A DNA stretch of 64,000 bases, taken from NCBI RefSeq assembly GCF_023913775.1, contig NZ_JAMXAX010000001.1, forward strand, positions 1-64,000, read 5' to 3'. The DNA is from Acidovorax facilis. Its GTDB lineage: Bacteria; Pseudomonadota; Gammaproteobacteria; Burkholderiales; Burkholderiaceae_C. Below the pieces are notes generated by a model. That model was not told where the DNA came from. It did not search any database and saw only the letters and a program-made list of their open reading frames with translations. Positions 18,330 to 26,689 of the stretch are shown here, one piece after another; position 1 is the stretch's first letter, and the number at the start of each line of letters is the position of its first letter. Made by a program: the position numbers and the translations under genes.

Positions 18330-19367
18330 TCAGTGCAGCTCCGTCAGCCCCAGGAAGTGGTCCAGCATGTGGAAGTGGTCTTCAAAGAACTCTTCTTCCA
18401 TCCCCGCCAGCTGGTCAATGCGTGTCCACTGCACCTGCAGCGCGTCGTCGTCTGCTTGCACGTTTGGAAACTGCGCATCTCCCAAATCAAAGTAATGCGC
18501 ATGCGTGATGGTGCGGCCGCGCTGGCTGCGGTCGGGGTGGTCGAACACGGCCACGGACTGCAGCGCGGCGCGCATGGTGGCCTCGGGCAGGTGGCAGTGG
18601 GTTTCTTCCACCAGTTCGCGCAGGCAGGACTGCCACACCGTTTCGCGCTGTTCGATGAAGCCACCGGGCACGGCCAGCTGGCCCTTGCCGGGTGCGTGTG
18701 CGCGGCGGATCAGCAGCACATGGTCCTGGCAGCGCAGCACCGCGTCCACCGTCACGAAGACGGGTGGGTAGGGCGCGGCGGCCCAGGCCTGGCGGTAGCC
18801 CCGCAGCATCTCCCACTCCTGCTGCAGCGCCAGGTAGTGCGGGGTCTGCGCAAACTCGGTCAGCGTGGCCAGGGTGCTGGCAGGCATCTGGTCAGCCAGA
18901 GGAGCGAGGGCGGACTGCACCGTGTCGGGGGTGGCGCCAAACCAGGCGTCGCGGATGGCGGTGGCGTCAATCGGCCCCTGGCGCTCCACATGGATCAGCT
19001 CCCAGCCCGGGAACGCGCTCAGGTAGCCGCTGGTGGCGTCCTTGAAGTGGCCCACCAGACCGATATGCGCACCGGGTGTCGTCAGCCGCGCCACGCCCTG
19101 GCGCACGGCCTGCACCCAGACCGCCTCGTTGTAGTAGTCGCGCATGGGCAGCACCACCATGCGGCTGCGGTCGGCCTCGGGCAGCGCATTGCGCAGCATT
19201 GCCTCGCGTTCTTGCCAGGTGAAGGGGTTCTTGGGCGAGCGCGCCTGCCAAGCCGAGCCCACCACCACGATGACCTGCTGCGCGCTGTCGAGCGCGCGCT
19301 GCAGCAGCGCCATGTGGCCGTTGTGCACGGGTTCAAAACGCCCGATGTAGATGGCGGTATCGACCAT
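18330..19367 (-). CDS. nadM: bifunctional NMN adenylyltransferase/Nudix hydrolase
   Basis: The N-terminal half (about 1-170) is a nucleotidyltransferase with GRFEPVHNGHM, which makes NAD from NMN and ATP. The C-terminal half (about 200-345) is a Nudix domain with GGFIEQRE and RELVEET of the Nudix box, usually active on ADP-ribose. This fusion is the NadM-Nudix type. The 345-residue length is normal. GGAG precedes the ATG. It is the last gene of the minus-strand NAD salvage block, with repeat R3 separating it from nadE. Confidence 0.9.
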   Translation of the reverse strand: MVDTAIYIGRFEPVHNGHMALLQRALDSAQQVIVVVGSAWQARSPKNPFTWQEREAMLRNALPEADRSRMVVLPMRDYYNEAVWVQAVRQGVARLTTPGAHIGLVGHFKDATSGYLSAFPGWELIHVERQGPIDATAIRDAWFGATPDTVQSALAPLADQMPASTLATLTEFAQTPHYLALQQEWEMLRGYRQAWAAAPYPPVFVTVDAVLRCQDHVLLIRRAHAPGKGQLAVPGGFIEQRETVWQSCLRELVEETHCHLPEATMRAALQSVAVFDHPDRSQRGRTITHAHYFDLGDAQFPNVQADDDALQVQWTRIDQLAGMEEEFFEDHFHMLDHFLGLTELH

Positions 19368-19404
19368 GTGTCTCCAGTCGTTATCGGGTGATTTTTAAGT
19401 GTTT

Positions 19405-19455
19405 TTGGTCGCTAGCGCTTATCTGTAAAGCGCTAGCAGCTATCTTTTTGGTAGT
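19405..19455 (-). repeat. intergenic palindromic repeat, copy R3
   Basis: GCTAGCGCTT and AAGCGCTAGC are perfect 10-bp arms around ATCTGTA (19411-19437), with AGCTATC and AAAA-type flanks in inverted orientation. It lies between nadE and nadM. Confidence 0.8.
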
Positions 19456-19475
19456 GATTTTACCGTGGACCAGTT

Positions 19476-21176
19476 TCACACATACCGCGCTGCAATCGGC
19501 ATCTGCCGCCCGCTGCCAAAAGCCCGCGCCCGCACGCGCACGATGGGCGGGGCCTGACGGCGCTTGTATTCGTTGCGCGCCACCATCATGCGCACGCGCT
19601 GCACCAGGGCGCGGCCCGCGTCGTCGGTTTGCAGCTGGGCCACGAAATTCTGCGCCGCCTGGTGCTCCTCGGCAGAAAGTCGGTCGCCTTCGATCAGCAG
19701 CTTGAGCACTTCGTCGAGCACGGGGTAGGGTGGCAGGCTGTCCACATCGCGCTGGCCGGGTGCCAGTTCGGCCGAGGGTTCCTTGTCGATGATGGCCTGC
19801 GGGATCAGCTCGCGCCCGGCGTGTTCGTTGACGTGGCGTGAAAGGGCAAACACCTCTGTCTTGTAGAGGTCGCCAATCAAGCCCAGGCCGCCGTTGGTGT
19901 CCCCATACAGCGTGCAGTAGCCCACCGAGATTTCACTCTTGTTGCCCGTGGTCAGCAGCAGGTGTCCAAAGGCGTTGGAGTATTCCATCAGCACCGTTCC
20001 GCGAATGCGCGCCTGCAGATTTTCGAGTGGCAGGCCCGCCAGTGGCGTGCCAAAGCTGGCCTCGAACTGCTGCGCATAGCCCGCCACCAGCTCGGCAATC
20101 GGGTGCGTGAAGAGCTGCACACCCAGGTTCCGGCACAGCGCCACCGAGTCATCGACCGAGCCGCTGCTGGAGTAGCGCGAGGGCATGGTCACGCCCACCA
20201 CGTTGTCCGCACCCAGCGCCTCCACAGCAAGCGCCAGCGTCAGCGCGCTGTCGATGCCGCCCGAGCTGCCGACCACCACCTGCGTAAAGCCGCAGCGCCG
20301 TGCGTAGTCGCGCAGGCCCAGCACGATCTGCTGGCGGTAGAAGTCCATGGTGGGCAGACCCTGTGCGGGCACGGGGGCGGGGCGTGCGCCTTCCGCGCTC
20401 AGAAAATGCCCGTTGTCGAACTGCAGCGTGCACACGTCTTCCACAAACCGCTGCGCTTCAAAGACGACACCCGCATCGGGCTCGGCCGCGAACGATGCGC
20501 CGTCGTACACCACCTGGTCGTGCCCACCGATCTGGTTCACGTACAGGATCGGCAGGCCGTGGCGGCGCGCGGCGTCGGCAAAGATCTGGTGGCGCTGCTC
20601 GCGTTTTCCAGTGTGGCTGGGACTGGCGTTGATGCTCACCACCAGGTCGGGCGCGGCGTCGCGCATGCGCTCGAAAGGGTTGGTGGCGTAGTCGGCGCCG
20701 TGGTCGTTCCAGCCGTCTTCGCAGATCAGCAGGCCCACCTGCGTGCTGCCGATGCGCAGCACCTTGGCCACGTCTGGTCCGGGCTCGAAGTGGCGGCGCT
20801 CGTCAAAGATGTTGTACGTGGGCAGCAGCTGCTTGGCGTATTGCAGGCGCACAGCCCCGCCTTGCAGCACCAGCAGGCTGTTGTGCAAGCGCTTGCCGGG
20901 GCCGCGCGCGGGTGTGGGCGCGCCCAACACCCAGTGCAGCTGGGGTAATTCAGCAGAGGCCTGTTGTAACGCGGAGATACCGGCTTCGATGCGTTGCTGA
21001 AAGCCGGTTTCCTCCAGCATGTCGCCGGGGTAGTAGCCGCACAGCGACAGCTCGCTGAACACGATGATGTTGGCCTGTTCGCGCGCCGCCTGCTGCGCGG
21101 CGGCCACCATGCGGGCCACGTTGCCTTCGATGTCGCCGACAGTGAAGTTGAGCTGTGCAAGGGTGATGCGGAGCAT
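19476..21176 (-). CDS. nadE: glutamine-dependent NAD+ synthetase
   Basis: The enzyme amidates nicotinate adenine dinucleotide to NAD using glutamine. Of 566 residues, about 1-270 form a nitrilase-like glutaminase with the triad Glu in FSELSLCGY, Lys in YAKQLLP and Cys in LICEDGWN. The C-terminal synthetase carries the ATP pyrophosphatase loop SSGGIDSALTLA. The start lies four bases after the pncB stop codon, indicating tight coupling in the pncA-pncB-nadE-nadM operon. Confidence 0.95.
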   Translation of the reverse strand: MLRITLAQLNFTVGDIEGNVARMVAAAQQAAREQANIIVFSELSLCGYYPGDMLEETGFQQRIEAGISALQQASAELPQLHWVLGAPTPARGPGKRLHNSLLVLQGGAVRLQYAKQLLPTYNIFDERRHFEPGPDVAKVLRIGSTQVGLLICEDGWNDHGADYATNPFERMRDAAPDLVVSINASPSHTGKREQRHQIFADAARRHGLPILYVNQIGGHDQVVYDGASFAAEPDAGVVFEAQRFVEDVCTLQFDNGHFLSAEGARPAPVPAQGLPTMDFYRQQIVLGLRDYARRCGFTQVVVGSSGGIDSALTLALAVEALGADNVVGVTMPSRYSSSGSVDDSVALCRNLGVQLFTHPIAELVAGYAQQFEASFGTPLAGLPLENLQARIRGTVLMEYSNAFGHLLLTTGNKSEISVGYCTLYGDTNGGLGLIGDLYKTEVFALSRHVNEHAGRELIPQAIIDKEPSAELAPGQRDVDSLPPYPVLDEVLKLLIEGDRLSAEEHQAAQNFVAQLQTDDAGRALVQRVRMMVARNEYKRRQAPPIVRVRARAFGSGRQMPIAARYV

Positions 21177-21180
21177 GGTG

Positions 21181-22374
21181 TCAGTCCTTCACGTTGAAAA
21201 CCTGACGCAGGTAGGCCAGGTAGGTTTCATCGTCGCACAGCGTCTTGCCGGGTGTGTCTGAGAGTTTCGCCACAGGTTGTCCGTTGGCGCGCACAAGTTT
21301 CATCACGATGTTGAGCGGCTTGTGGTCCGCGCCCATGTCGTTGGTGAGGTTCGTGCCGATGCCAAACCCGAGCTGCGTGCGGTCGCCAAAGTGGCGGTAC
21401 AGCATGAGGGCGCGTTCCAGGTCGAGTCCGTCCGAGAACACCAGCCGCTTGGTGTGTGCGTCGATGCGCAGCCGGGTGTAGTGCGCGAGGGCTTTTTCTC
21501 CCCAGGCCACCGGGTCGCCGGAGTCGTGGCGCAGGCCGTCGAACAGCTTGGCGAAGTACAGGTCAAAGTCAGCGAGAAAGGCGTCCATGCCCACGGTGTC
21601 GGTCAGCGCAATGCCCAGGTCTCCCCGGTATTCCTGCACCCAGTCTTCGAGTGCGGCCTTTTGGAAGTCGCGCAGCCGCACGCCCAGGGCCTGGTAGGTC
21701 TGCAAATACTCGTGCGCCATGGTGCCGATGGGCACCAGGTTCAAATCGCGCGCCAGCAGCACGTTGCTGGTGCCCTTGAACCACTGCGGCGCCTCTGTCG
21801 CAAAGGTCTGCACCACCTCGCGCTGCCAGGCGCCGCTGTAGCGGCGGCGCAGGCCAAAGTCGAACAGCTCGAAAGGGTGGCGCAGCGCGGCCTGCCTGGC
21901 CAGGGCCTGCAGCTGATGCACTTTGGCGGCCAGCCGTGCACGGCCGCTGGCGAGGGCCTGGGCCGCGTCAAAGCGGCGAAAGTACAGCTCGTTCACGATG
22001 GCCAGCACGAAGATCTCAAACCCCATCACATGCACCTGTGGGCCTTGCGCCACGATGTGCAGTTGCTCGCCCTCGGCCCAGGCGCTGATGAAACTGCGCT
22101 GGAACTGGAAGATGCGCAGGAAGTCCACAAAGTCGCTCTTGATGTAGCGCAGGCTGCCCACATAGGCCAGCTCTTCGGGCGTGAAGCGCAGGCTGCACAG
22201 GTGGTCCAGCGCAGCGTTCACCTCGGGCAGCAGCTCGGCCAGCGGGTAGGCGGGGGTGTTGCGGCACACAAAGCGGTATTCGCTTTGTGTTTGTGGGTGG
22301 CGGTGCAGCAGGGCCTGCCACATCGTGAACTTGTAGAGGTCGGTGTCGAGCAGGCTGGTGATGACGGGGTTCAT
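21181..22374 (-). CDS. pncB: nicotinate phosphoribosyltransferase
   Basis: PncB converts nicotinate and PRPP to nicotinate mononucleotide. At 397 residues it has the usual size for the bacterial enzyme. The N terminus [17 protein letters not shown] and the later DGLDLERAL and GIGTNLTND segments are family hallmarks. The start at 22374 follows GGAG; the frame extends upstream to 22437 only through repeat R4. It uses nicotinate made by the preceding nicotinamidase. Confidence 0.93.
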   Translation of the reverse strand: MNPVITSLLDTDLYKFTMWQALLHRHPQTQSEYRFVCRNTPAYPLAELLPEVNAALDHLCSLRFTPEELAYVGSLRYIKSDFVDFLRIFQFQRSFISAWAEGEQLHIVAQGPQVHVMGFEIFVLAIVNELYFRRFDAAQALASGRARLAAKVHQLQALARQAALRHPFELFDFGLRRRYSGAWQREVVQTFATEAPQWFKGTSNVLLARDLNLVPIGTMAHEYLQTYQALGVRLRDFQKAALEDWVQEYRGDLGIALTDTVGMDAFLADFDLYFAKLFDGLRHDSGDPVAWGEKALAHYTRLRIDAHTKRLVFSDGLDLERALMLYRHFGDRTQLGFGIGTNLTNDMGADHKPLNIVMKLVRANGQPVAKLSDTPGKTLCDDETYLAYLRQVFNVKD

Positions 22375-22384
22375 GGTGTTGCTC

Positions 22385-22437
22385 CAAAAATGGTAGCTGC
22401 TAGCACTTGATAGATAAGCGCTAGAGCCTGATTTCAT
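22385..22437 (+). repeat. intergenic palindromic repeat, copy R4
   Basis: TAGCTGCTAGCACTTGATAG-type unit with the AAGCGCTAGAGCC tail. Its tail encodes the last residues (about NEIRL) and the TAG stop of pncA on the minus strand, so the repeat overlaps coding sequence. Confidence 0.78.
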
Positions 22438-23278
22438 TCATATTGGCGAGATGCGCACCGGCTGCACACATGACCTGCTGAAATGCCTGGTGCTGCGCCT
22501 CGAACCCGCCCACGGGGCTCATGCCATCGGTCAGCAGCACGATGCGGCTGGCTTGCCAGCCCGGCACCAGGCGGGGCAGGTGCTGCGCGATGTGCTCGGT
22601 GGTCGAGCGCACGCAGTGGCTGCTGGCCTCGCCCGCGATCAGCAGCACATCGGCCTGGCCCAGCGACTGCAGCAGGGCGGTGTTGAGTGCGGTGCCTTCG
22701 TCGTCCGCATCGGGCACCTCGGCCTCGATGGCGCTGTAGTGCTCCGTCCAGGGGTTGGTGCCCTTGAACACATTGCGCACCGCGCGCTGGCGCTGGAGCT
22801 GCCAGGCCCCGCAGGCGGCCAGTACATCGGCGTGCACGCCATGGCCCCAGCTGCCCACCTCGCAGTGCACCGGCCACACCATCAGCGTATAGCGACCCTG
22901 GGCTTCGAGTGCGTCCAGATACCCCAAGGTGCGGGGGAGGGCCGTGGTATCGCGCGGTGTGTAGTCGCCTGCGCGCACCTGGGCGGCGGTGATGGGGGTG
23001 AAGGGCGCCACATCGGCACCCGCGCCGGTCTGCCAGAAGCCAGGGTGAGCGATATCAAAGCGCTGGTGCGAATCGAGCGTAACGGTGATCCCATCAAGCT
23101 GGTCGCCCCGGTTGCGGATGAACTGGGCCAGGCGCTGCATGTCGGCATGGGCACCCGGCACAGGCAGTGTGGGGGCGGTGTGCTGGCCGGTGAGCGCATC
23201 CACGGGCTGCCATGCGGCAGGCAGGTCGCAAAAGTCGTTTTGCGGGTCAATCACCAGCAGCTGGATGTTGCGGGGCAT
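22421..23278 (-). CDS. pncA: nicotinamidase (isochorismatase-fold cysteine hydrolase)
   Basis: The enzyme deamidates nicotinamide to nicotinate. The catalytic triad is visible as D11 (VIDPQNDF), K172 (FKGTNP) and C222 (SSHCVRS), with metal ligands D69, H71 and H78 in [12 protein letters not shown]. At 285 residues it is longer than E. coli PncA (about 213). AGGAG precedes the ATG. It is first in the NAD salvage operon, divergent from the NrtR-type gene; its stop codon is supplied by repeat R4. Confidence 0.88.
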   Translation of the reverse strand: MPRNIQLLVIDPQNDFCDLPAAWQPVDALTGQHTAPTLPVPGAHADMQRLAQFIRNRGDQLDGITVTLDSHQRFDIAHPGFWQTGAGADVAPFTPITAAQVRAGDYTPRDTTALPRTLGYLDALEAQGRYTLMVWPVHCEVGSWGHGVHADVLAACGAWQLQRQRAVRNVFKGTNPWTEHYSAIEAEVPDADDEGTALNTALLQSLGQADVLLIAGEASSHCVRSTTEHIAQHLPRLVPGWQASRIVLLTDGMSPVGGFEAQHQAFQQVMCAAGAHLANMNEIRL

Positions 23279-23314
23279 GGTCTTCTCCTGGGTTGTTGGA
23301 TGCAGTGTAATCTT

Positions 23315-23337
23315 GTTAGTAAAAAAAATAAACTAAC
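23315..23337. promoter_or_regulatory. candidate NrtR operator in the pncA promoter
   Basis: An inverted repeat GTTAGT-N11-ACTAAC lies 37 bases upstream of the pncA start in a strikingly A-rich stretch. It is the most likely site for the regulator encoded opposite. Similarity to known NrtR sites was not tested. Confidence 0.45.
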
Positions 23338-23384
23338 TAAGTTGAAAGCACTTGTTTCGTAGTGGTCTCAAAGAACTTGCGCTG

Positions 23385-23547
23385 GGGACCCTCTGCACGA
23401 ATCACCGCGCCGTGCGCATCTGCGGCCTCGGGCGGTCTGCGGCGTTGCAAATACTCGCAATAGCTACGGCTATTGCTGCGTTTTGCGCCTTGCAGCCCAT
23501 CCCGATCCGCAGCGCTCACTTGCCGCTCGATTCGTGCAGAGGGTCCC
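23385..23547. repeat. 163-bp MITE-like palindromic element
   Basis: Perfect 19-bp terminal inverted repeats (GGGACCCTCTGCACGAATC and its complement, 23385-23403 and 23529-23547) enclose a long imperfect palindrome. At the exact centre is an 8-bp stem GCAATAGC-TACG-GCTATTGC (23457-23476). No coding capacity is visible. The whole unit could fold as one hairpin. No clear target duplication flanks it. It fills the pncA-nrtR intergenic region. Confidence 0.75.
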
Positions 23548-23607
23548 TAGGGAATGTGGTTCGCGATCTGGGTGCCGGTTTGTTCATGTTTGTGACAAAC
23601 TCGGCGC

Positions 23608-24279
23608 ATGACCGAATCCGCTTTGCCCACTGTGATCTGTACCGTCGATGTGGTGTTGCTGACCTTGCAGCAAGGGGCGTTGCAAGTGGCCCTGTTGCGC
23701 CGTGAGCGCGCGCCGTTTGCCGGGGCTCTGGCGCTGCCGGGTGGCTACATCCATGCGCAAGAAGATGCCGATGCCCAGGCCAGCGCGGCCCGGGTGCTGC
23801 GCGACAAGGCGGGCTTGCAGAGCCCGTACCTGGAGCAGTTGGCCACCTTCTCCGGCCCGGTGCGCGACCCCCGGGGCTGGTCGCTGGCCGTCGCTTACTG
23901 TGCTCTGGTGCCGCCTGAGGTGCTGGCGCAGGCACCGCTAACGCTGGTACCCGTGGCCGAATTGCCTGCGCTGCCTTTTGACCACCGTGCCATGGTCGAT
24001 GCCGCCGTGGCCCGCGTGCGCAGCAAAAGCCAGTATTCGTCCATGCCCGTGCACCTGTGCGCCGAGCCGTTCACGCTGCCGCAGCTGCAGGCTGTGTACG
24101 AGGCGGTGCTGGGCGAGCCGGTCAACAAGGTGAGTTTTCGCCGCAAGATGGACGAGTTGGCCATGCTGGAGCCGGTGCCGGGAGCGCTGCAAGGCGGCGG
24201 CGCCCACCGGCCCGCGCAGCTGTACCGGGTGCGCCCGGCCTACCGGCGCAATCTGTCGCTGAGCGCGCGCGGGCTGTAG
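23608..24279 (+). CDS. nrtR: NrtR-family (Nudix-related) transcriptional regulator
   Basis: The 223-residue protein has an N-terminal Nudix-like fold (about 5-145) whose catalytic box is degraded: after GGYIHAQED the expected REUXEE is replaced by ARVLRDKAG. A C-terminal winged-helix region (about 150-223, with FTLPQLQAVYEAVLG and SFRRKMDEL) follows. This architecture is that of NrtR, which senses ADP-ribose and represses NAD-biosynthesis genes. Divergence from pncA-pncB-nadE-nadM supports that role. A GTTTGTGACAAAC palindrome (23588-23600) just before the ATG may mediate autoregulation. Confidence 0.85.
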   Translation: MTESALPTVICTVDVVLLTLQQGALQVALLRRERAPFAGALALPGGYIHAQEDADAQASAARVLRDKAGLQSPYLEQLATFSGPVRDPRGWSLAVAYCALVPPEVLAQAPLTLVPVAELPALPFDHRAMVDAAVARVRSKSQYSSMPVHLCAEPFTLPQLQAVYEAVLGEPVNKVSFRRKMDELAMLEPVPGALQGGGAHRPAQLYRVRPAYRRNLSLSARGL

Positions 24280-24438
24280 CGCGGGCTTAGCGCACAAACT
24301 ATTGGACCGCCGCACGGAAATCTGGCACAAACGCAAACTTTGTGTCCCACGAACGGTGGGTGCGTCGCGCGGGCCAGGGTGGCTGCCGTTGCACCACCAA
24401 CAACAAGCCGGCACAACGCCGGCACCTGAGGGAAATCC

Positions 24439-25680
24439 ATGTCTTTGCGACTCAAATTCAACCTGGTGCTGGCGGCCGTGCTGCTGGTGGCAGCGGCGGG
24501 GGCGGGAGTTTATGTACACCGCTTTCTGCAGCAGTCGGCCATCGAGGAGGTGCAGCACAACTCGCAGATCATGATGCACGCGGCCATGGCGATCCGCGAC
24601 TACACGACAGAGCTGGTCAAGCCCCACCTGGACGTGACGCTGGCCGAGAAATTCCTGCCGCAGACGGTGCCTGCCTATGCGGCCACCGAAACCCTGCGCC
24701 GCCTGCAGAACCGGTTTCCGGGCTATGAGTACAAGGAGGCGGTGCTCAACCCCACCAACCTGCGCGACCGTGCCAACGAGTGGGAGGAGCGCATCATCAG
24801 CGACTTCCGCGAAGGCCGGGCCGACCTCAAGAAAGAGGTCACCGGCGAGGTGGGCGAGGGCATGCACCGCGCCATGTACGTGGCCCGCCCCATCACCATC
24901 AAGCAGGCGCAATGCATGGCCTGTCACAGCACACCGGCCGTGGCGCCGCCCACCATGCTCAAGGTCTATGGCGACAAGAACGGCTTTGGCTGGGGCATGA
25001 ACGAGACGGTGGGCATCCAGGTGGTGAAGGTGCCGATGTATTTCCCGCTGGAGAAGGCGCGTCAGACCTTCAACACGGTGATGGCGGCGCTGGTGGGTAG
25101 TTTTGTGCTGCTTTTCGTCGGGCTCAACCTGTCGCTGTCGTCGCTGGTGATTGAGCCCATGGCGCGGCTCAACCGCAAGCTGGAAGACCTGGCCACCAAG
25201 GACTTCCTGACGGACTTGGTCAACCGCCGCCGCTTCTTTGAGAGGCTGGAGACCGAGATGGCCGACACCCGCATCAAGAAGGGCAGTCTGTCGGTGGTGA
25301 TGTTTGACATCGACTTTTTCAAACGCATCAACGATACCTTTGGGCATGACTCGGGCGATGTGGTGCTCAAGAGCACGGCGCTGCGTGTGCGCGAGCTGCT
25401 GCGGTCGTCCGACTGCGCTGCGCGTTTCGGGGGCGAGGAGTTCATCATCCTGCTCAAGGAAACCCCGGTGGATGCCGCCATGGCCATGGCCGAGGCGGTG
25501 CGCGCGCGCATTGCAGGCGTGCCGTTCGACGCGGTGGGCCATGTCAGCGCCAGTTTTGGCGTGGCCACCTGGGACCACAAGGAAGACAGCCACGCCCTGA
25601 TCAAGCGCGCGGACACGGCGCTGTACAAGGCCAAGTCCAGCGGTCGCAACTGCGTGGTGCAGGCCGAAGAGTCCGTATGA
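24439..25680 (+). CDS. diguanylate cyclase with DUF3365-type haem c sensor domain
   Basis: The 413-residue protein has an N-terminal membrane helix, a periplasmic region resembling DUF3365/Tll0287 with a covalent haem motif CMACH (159-163), a second helix (about 213-238) and a GGDEF domain. The active-site motif is GGEEF (331-335), and the inhibitory I-site RSSD (322-325) stands five residues before it, so synthesis of cyclic di-GMP with feedback control is expected. The haem site suggests redox or gas sensing. It appears to be a single-gene unit. Confidence 0.87.
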   Translation: MSLRLKFNLVLAAVLLVAAAGAGVYVHRFLQQSAIEEVQHNSQIMMHAAMAIRDYTTELVKPHLDVTLAEKFLPQTVPAYAATETLRRLQNRFPGYEYKEAVLNPTNLRDRANEWEERIISDFREGRADLKKEVTGEVGEGMHRAMYVARPITIKQAQCMACHSTPAVAPPTMLKVYGDKNGFGWGMNETVGIQVVKVPMYFPLEKARQTFNTVMAALVGSFVLLFVGLNLSLSSLVIEPMARLNRKLEDLATKDFLTDLVNRRRFFERLETEMADTRIKKGSLSVVMFDIDFFKRINDTFGHDSGDVVLKSTALRVRELLRSSDCAARFGGEEFIILLKETPVDAAMAMAEAVRARIAGVPFDAVGHVSASFGVATWDHKEDSHALIKRADTALYKAKSSGRNCVVQAEESV

Positions 25681-25714
25681 CCCCTTGCGTGTCTCCGGGC
25701 AGAGCCCGGCACGC

Positions 25715-26173
25715 TCATGCCATGGCGGCCTTGGCCTCCTCATAGTCAGCCCGGTAGTCCGCCGCCAGCGCGGTTTTTTGCTTCTCCGTCAGCAGCTTGC
25801 CAGCCATCTGGAAGAAGCGGTGTTCTTCTTCCTTGAGGTGGTGCTCCACCTTCTCCGCCAGTTTCTTGGCCAGCGGCAGCCAGCTGGGGGTGGCCGGATC
25901 TGCCTCTTCCAGTGACTCCAGCAGTTCATCGAGCTGGTGGTGCTCTGAAATGGCGTGGCGGGACAGGTCGATGCCCGCGTCGTGCGCCATCAGCGGAATA
26001 TAAAAATGCCGTTCCTCAGCCCGCTCATGGGCCGTCAGTTCCTGCTTGAGCTGGTCAAACAGCTCGCGCCGCTCGGGGGTGTCTCCGCTGGTGTCGGTGA
26101 GTGCGGTGTACAGCGCTCGTTGGCGTTCGTGGCTCTCGCGCAGGGCTTCAAAGATATTGGTGGTGTCGGTCAT
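25715..26173 (-). CDS. hemerythrin-domain protein
   Basis: This is a 152-residue all-helical protein with histidine/glutamate pairs expected for a diiron hemerythrin HHE fold: H15 (RESHERQ), HERAEERHFY, SEHHQLDELLESLEE and EHHLKEEEHRFF. It could bind O2 or NO or help repair iron centres. The next minus-strand gene upstream, a DUF1328 membrane protein, is typical of stress-related genes, but shared control is not proven. Confidence 0.85.
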   Translation of the reverse strand: MTDTTNIFEALRESHERQRALYTALTDTSGDTPERRELFDQLKQELTAHERAEERHFYIPLMAHDAGIDLSRHAISEHHQLDELLESLEEADPATPSWLPLAKKLAEKVEHHLKEEEHRFFQMAGKLLTEKQKTALAADYRADYEEAKAAMA

Positions 26174-26220
26174 GGTGCGGCTGTGTGGGGAATGTGGAGC
26201 TGTGACAAAGGTGCGGTGGG

Positions 26221-26406
26221 CTACTTGAGTACCTTGCGCGCGGCACCCACGCCGATGACGGCCAGCACCACAAACACCACGGCAATCACCAGGAACAGCA
26301 CAAACAGCACCTTGGCGATGCCCGCCGCGCCTGCGGCGACTCCGCTGAATCCCAGGGCACCGGCGACCAGGGAGATCAGGGCAAAAATGATGGCGTACTT
26401 CAGCAT
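26221..26406 (-). CDS. DUF1328 small membrane protein (YtjA family)
   Basis: This is a 61-residue protein with two hydrophobic segments and the family start MLKYAIIFALISLVAGALGFSG. The function of the family is unknown; members are often induced by envelope or general stress. AAGGAG precedes the ATG. It lies 47 bases upstream of the hemerythrin gene on the same strand. Confidence 0.88.
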   Translation of the reverse strand: MLKYAIIFALISLVAGALGFSGVAAGAAGIAKVLFVLFLVIAVVFVVLAVIGVGAARKVLK

Positions 26407-26558
26407 GGTGGTCGCTCCTTGCAGTGGATGTTCAGGCAGCGGGGCTGCGAAAGGGTGTGCAGGAACGATACCGAGGGGCCGTCGGCAGCGCCGTCAGTGC
26501 GGGCGGGCGGTGGGTGTAGGAGAGGGCCGCTGGCGGGCAGTGGTGAAGCGTCAAAAGA

Positions 26559-26587
26559 AAAGCCGCAACGCGGAGCGTTGCGGCTTT
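26559..26587 (-). terminator. rho-independent terminator of metK
   Basis: AAAGCCGCAACG and CGTTGCGGCTTT form a perfect 12-bp stem around a 5-base loop. Read on the minus strand it is followed by TTTTCTTTT, about 100 bases after the metK stop. Confidence 0.82.
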
Positions 26588-26615
26588 GGAGGTGGGACGG
26601 CTCTGACGGTCTTTT

Positions 26616-26662
26616 GGTCTGCGCTCACATCGCTGACGCGATATGAGCTTCGTCCGCAGACC
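26616..26662 (-). other. structured 47-base element in the metK 3' region
   Basis: Outer arms GGTCTGCG/CGCAGACC (8 bp) enclose inner arms GCTCACATCGC/GCGATATGAGC with one mismatch. It lies between the metK stop and its terminator; it may be a second termination or mRNA-stabilising structure. Confidence 0.5.
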
Positions 26663-26689
26663 GAAAACCGCGCTATCGCGCGGCGGGCT

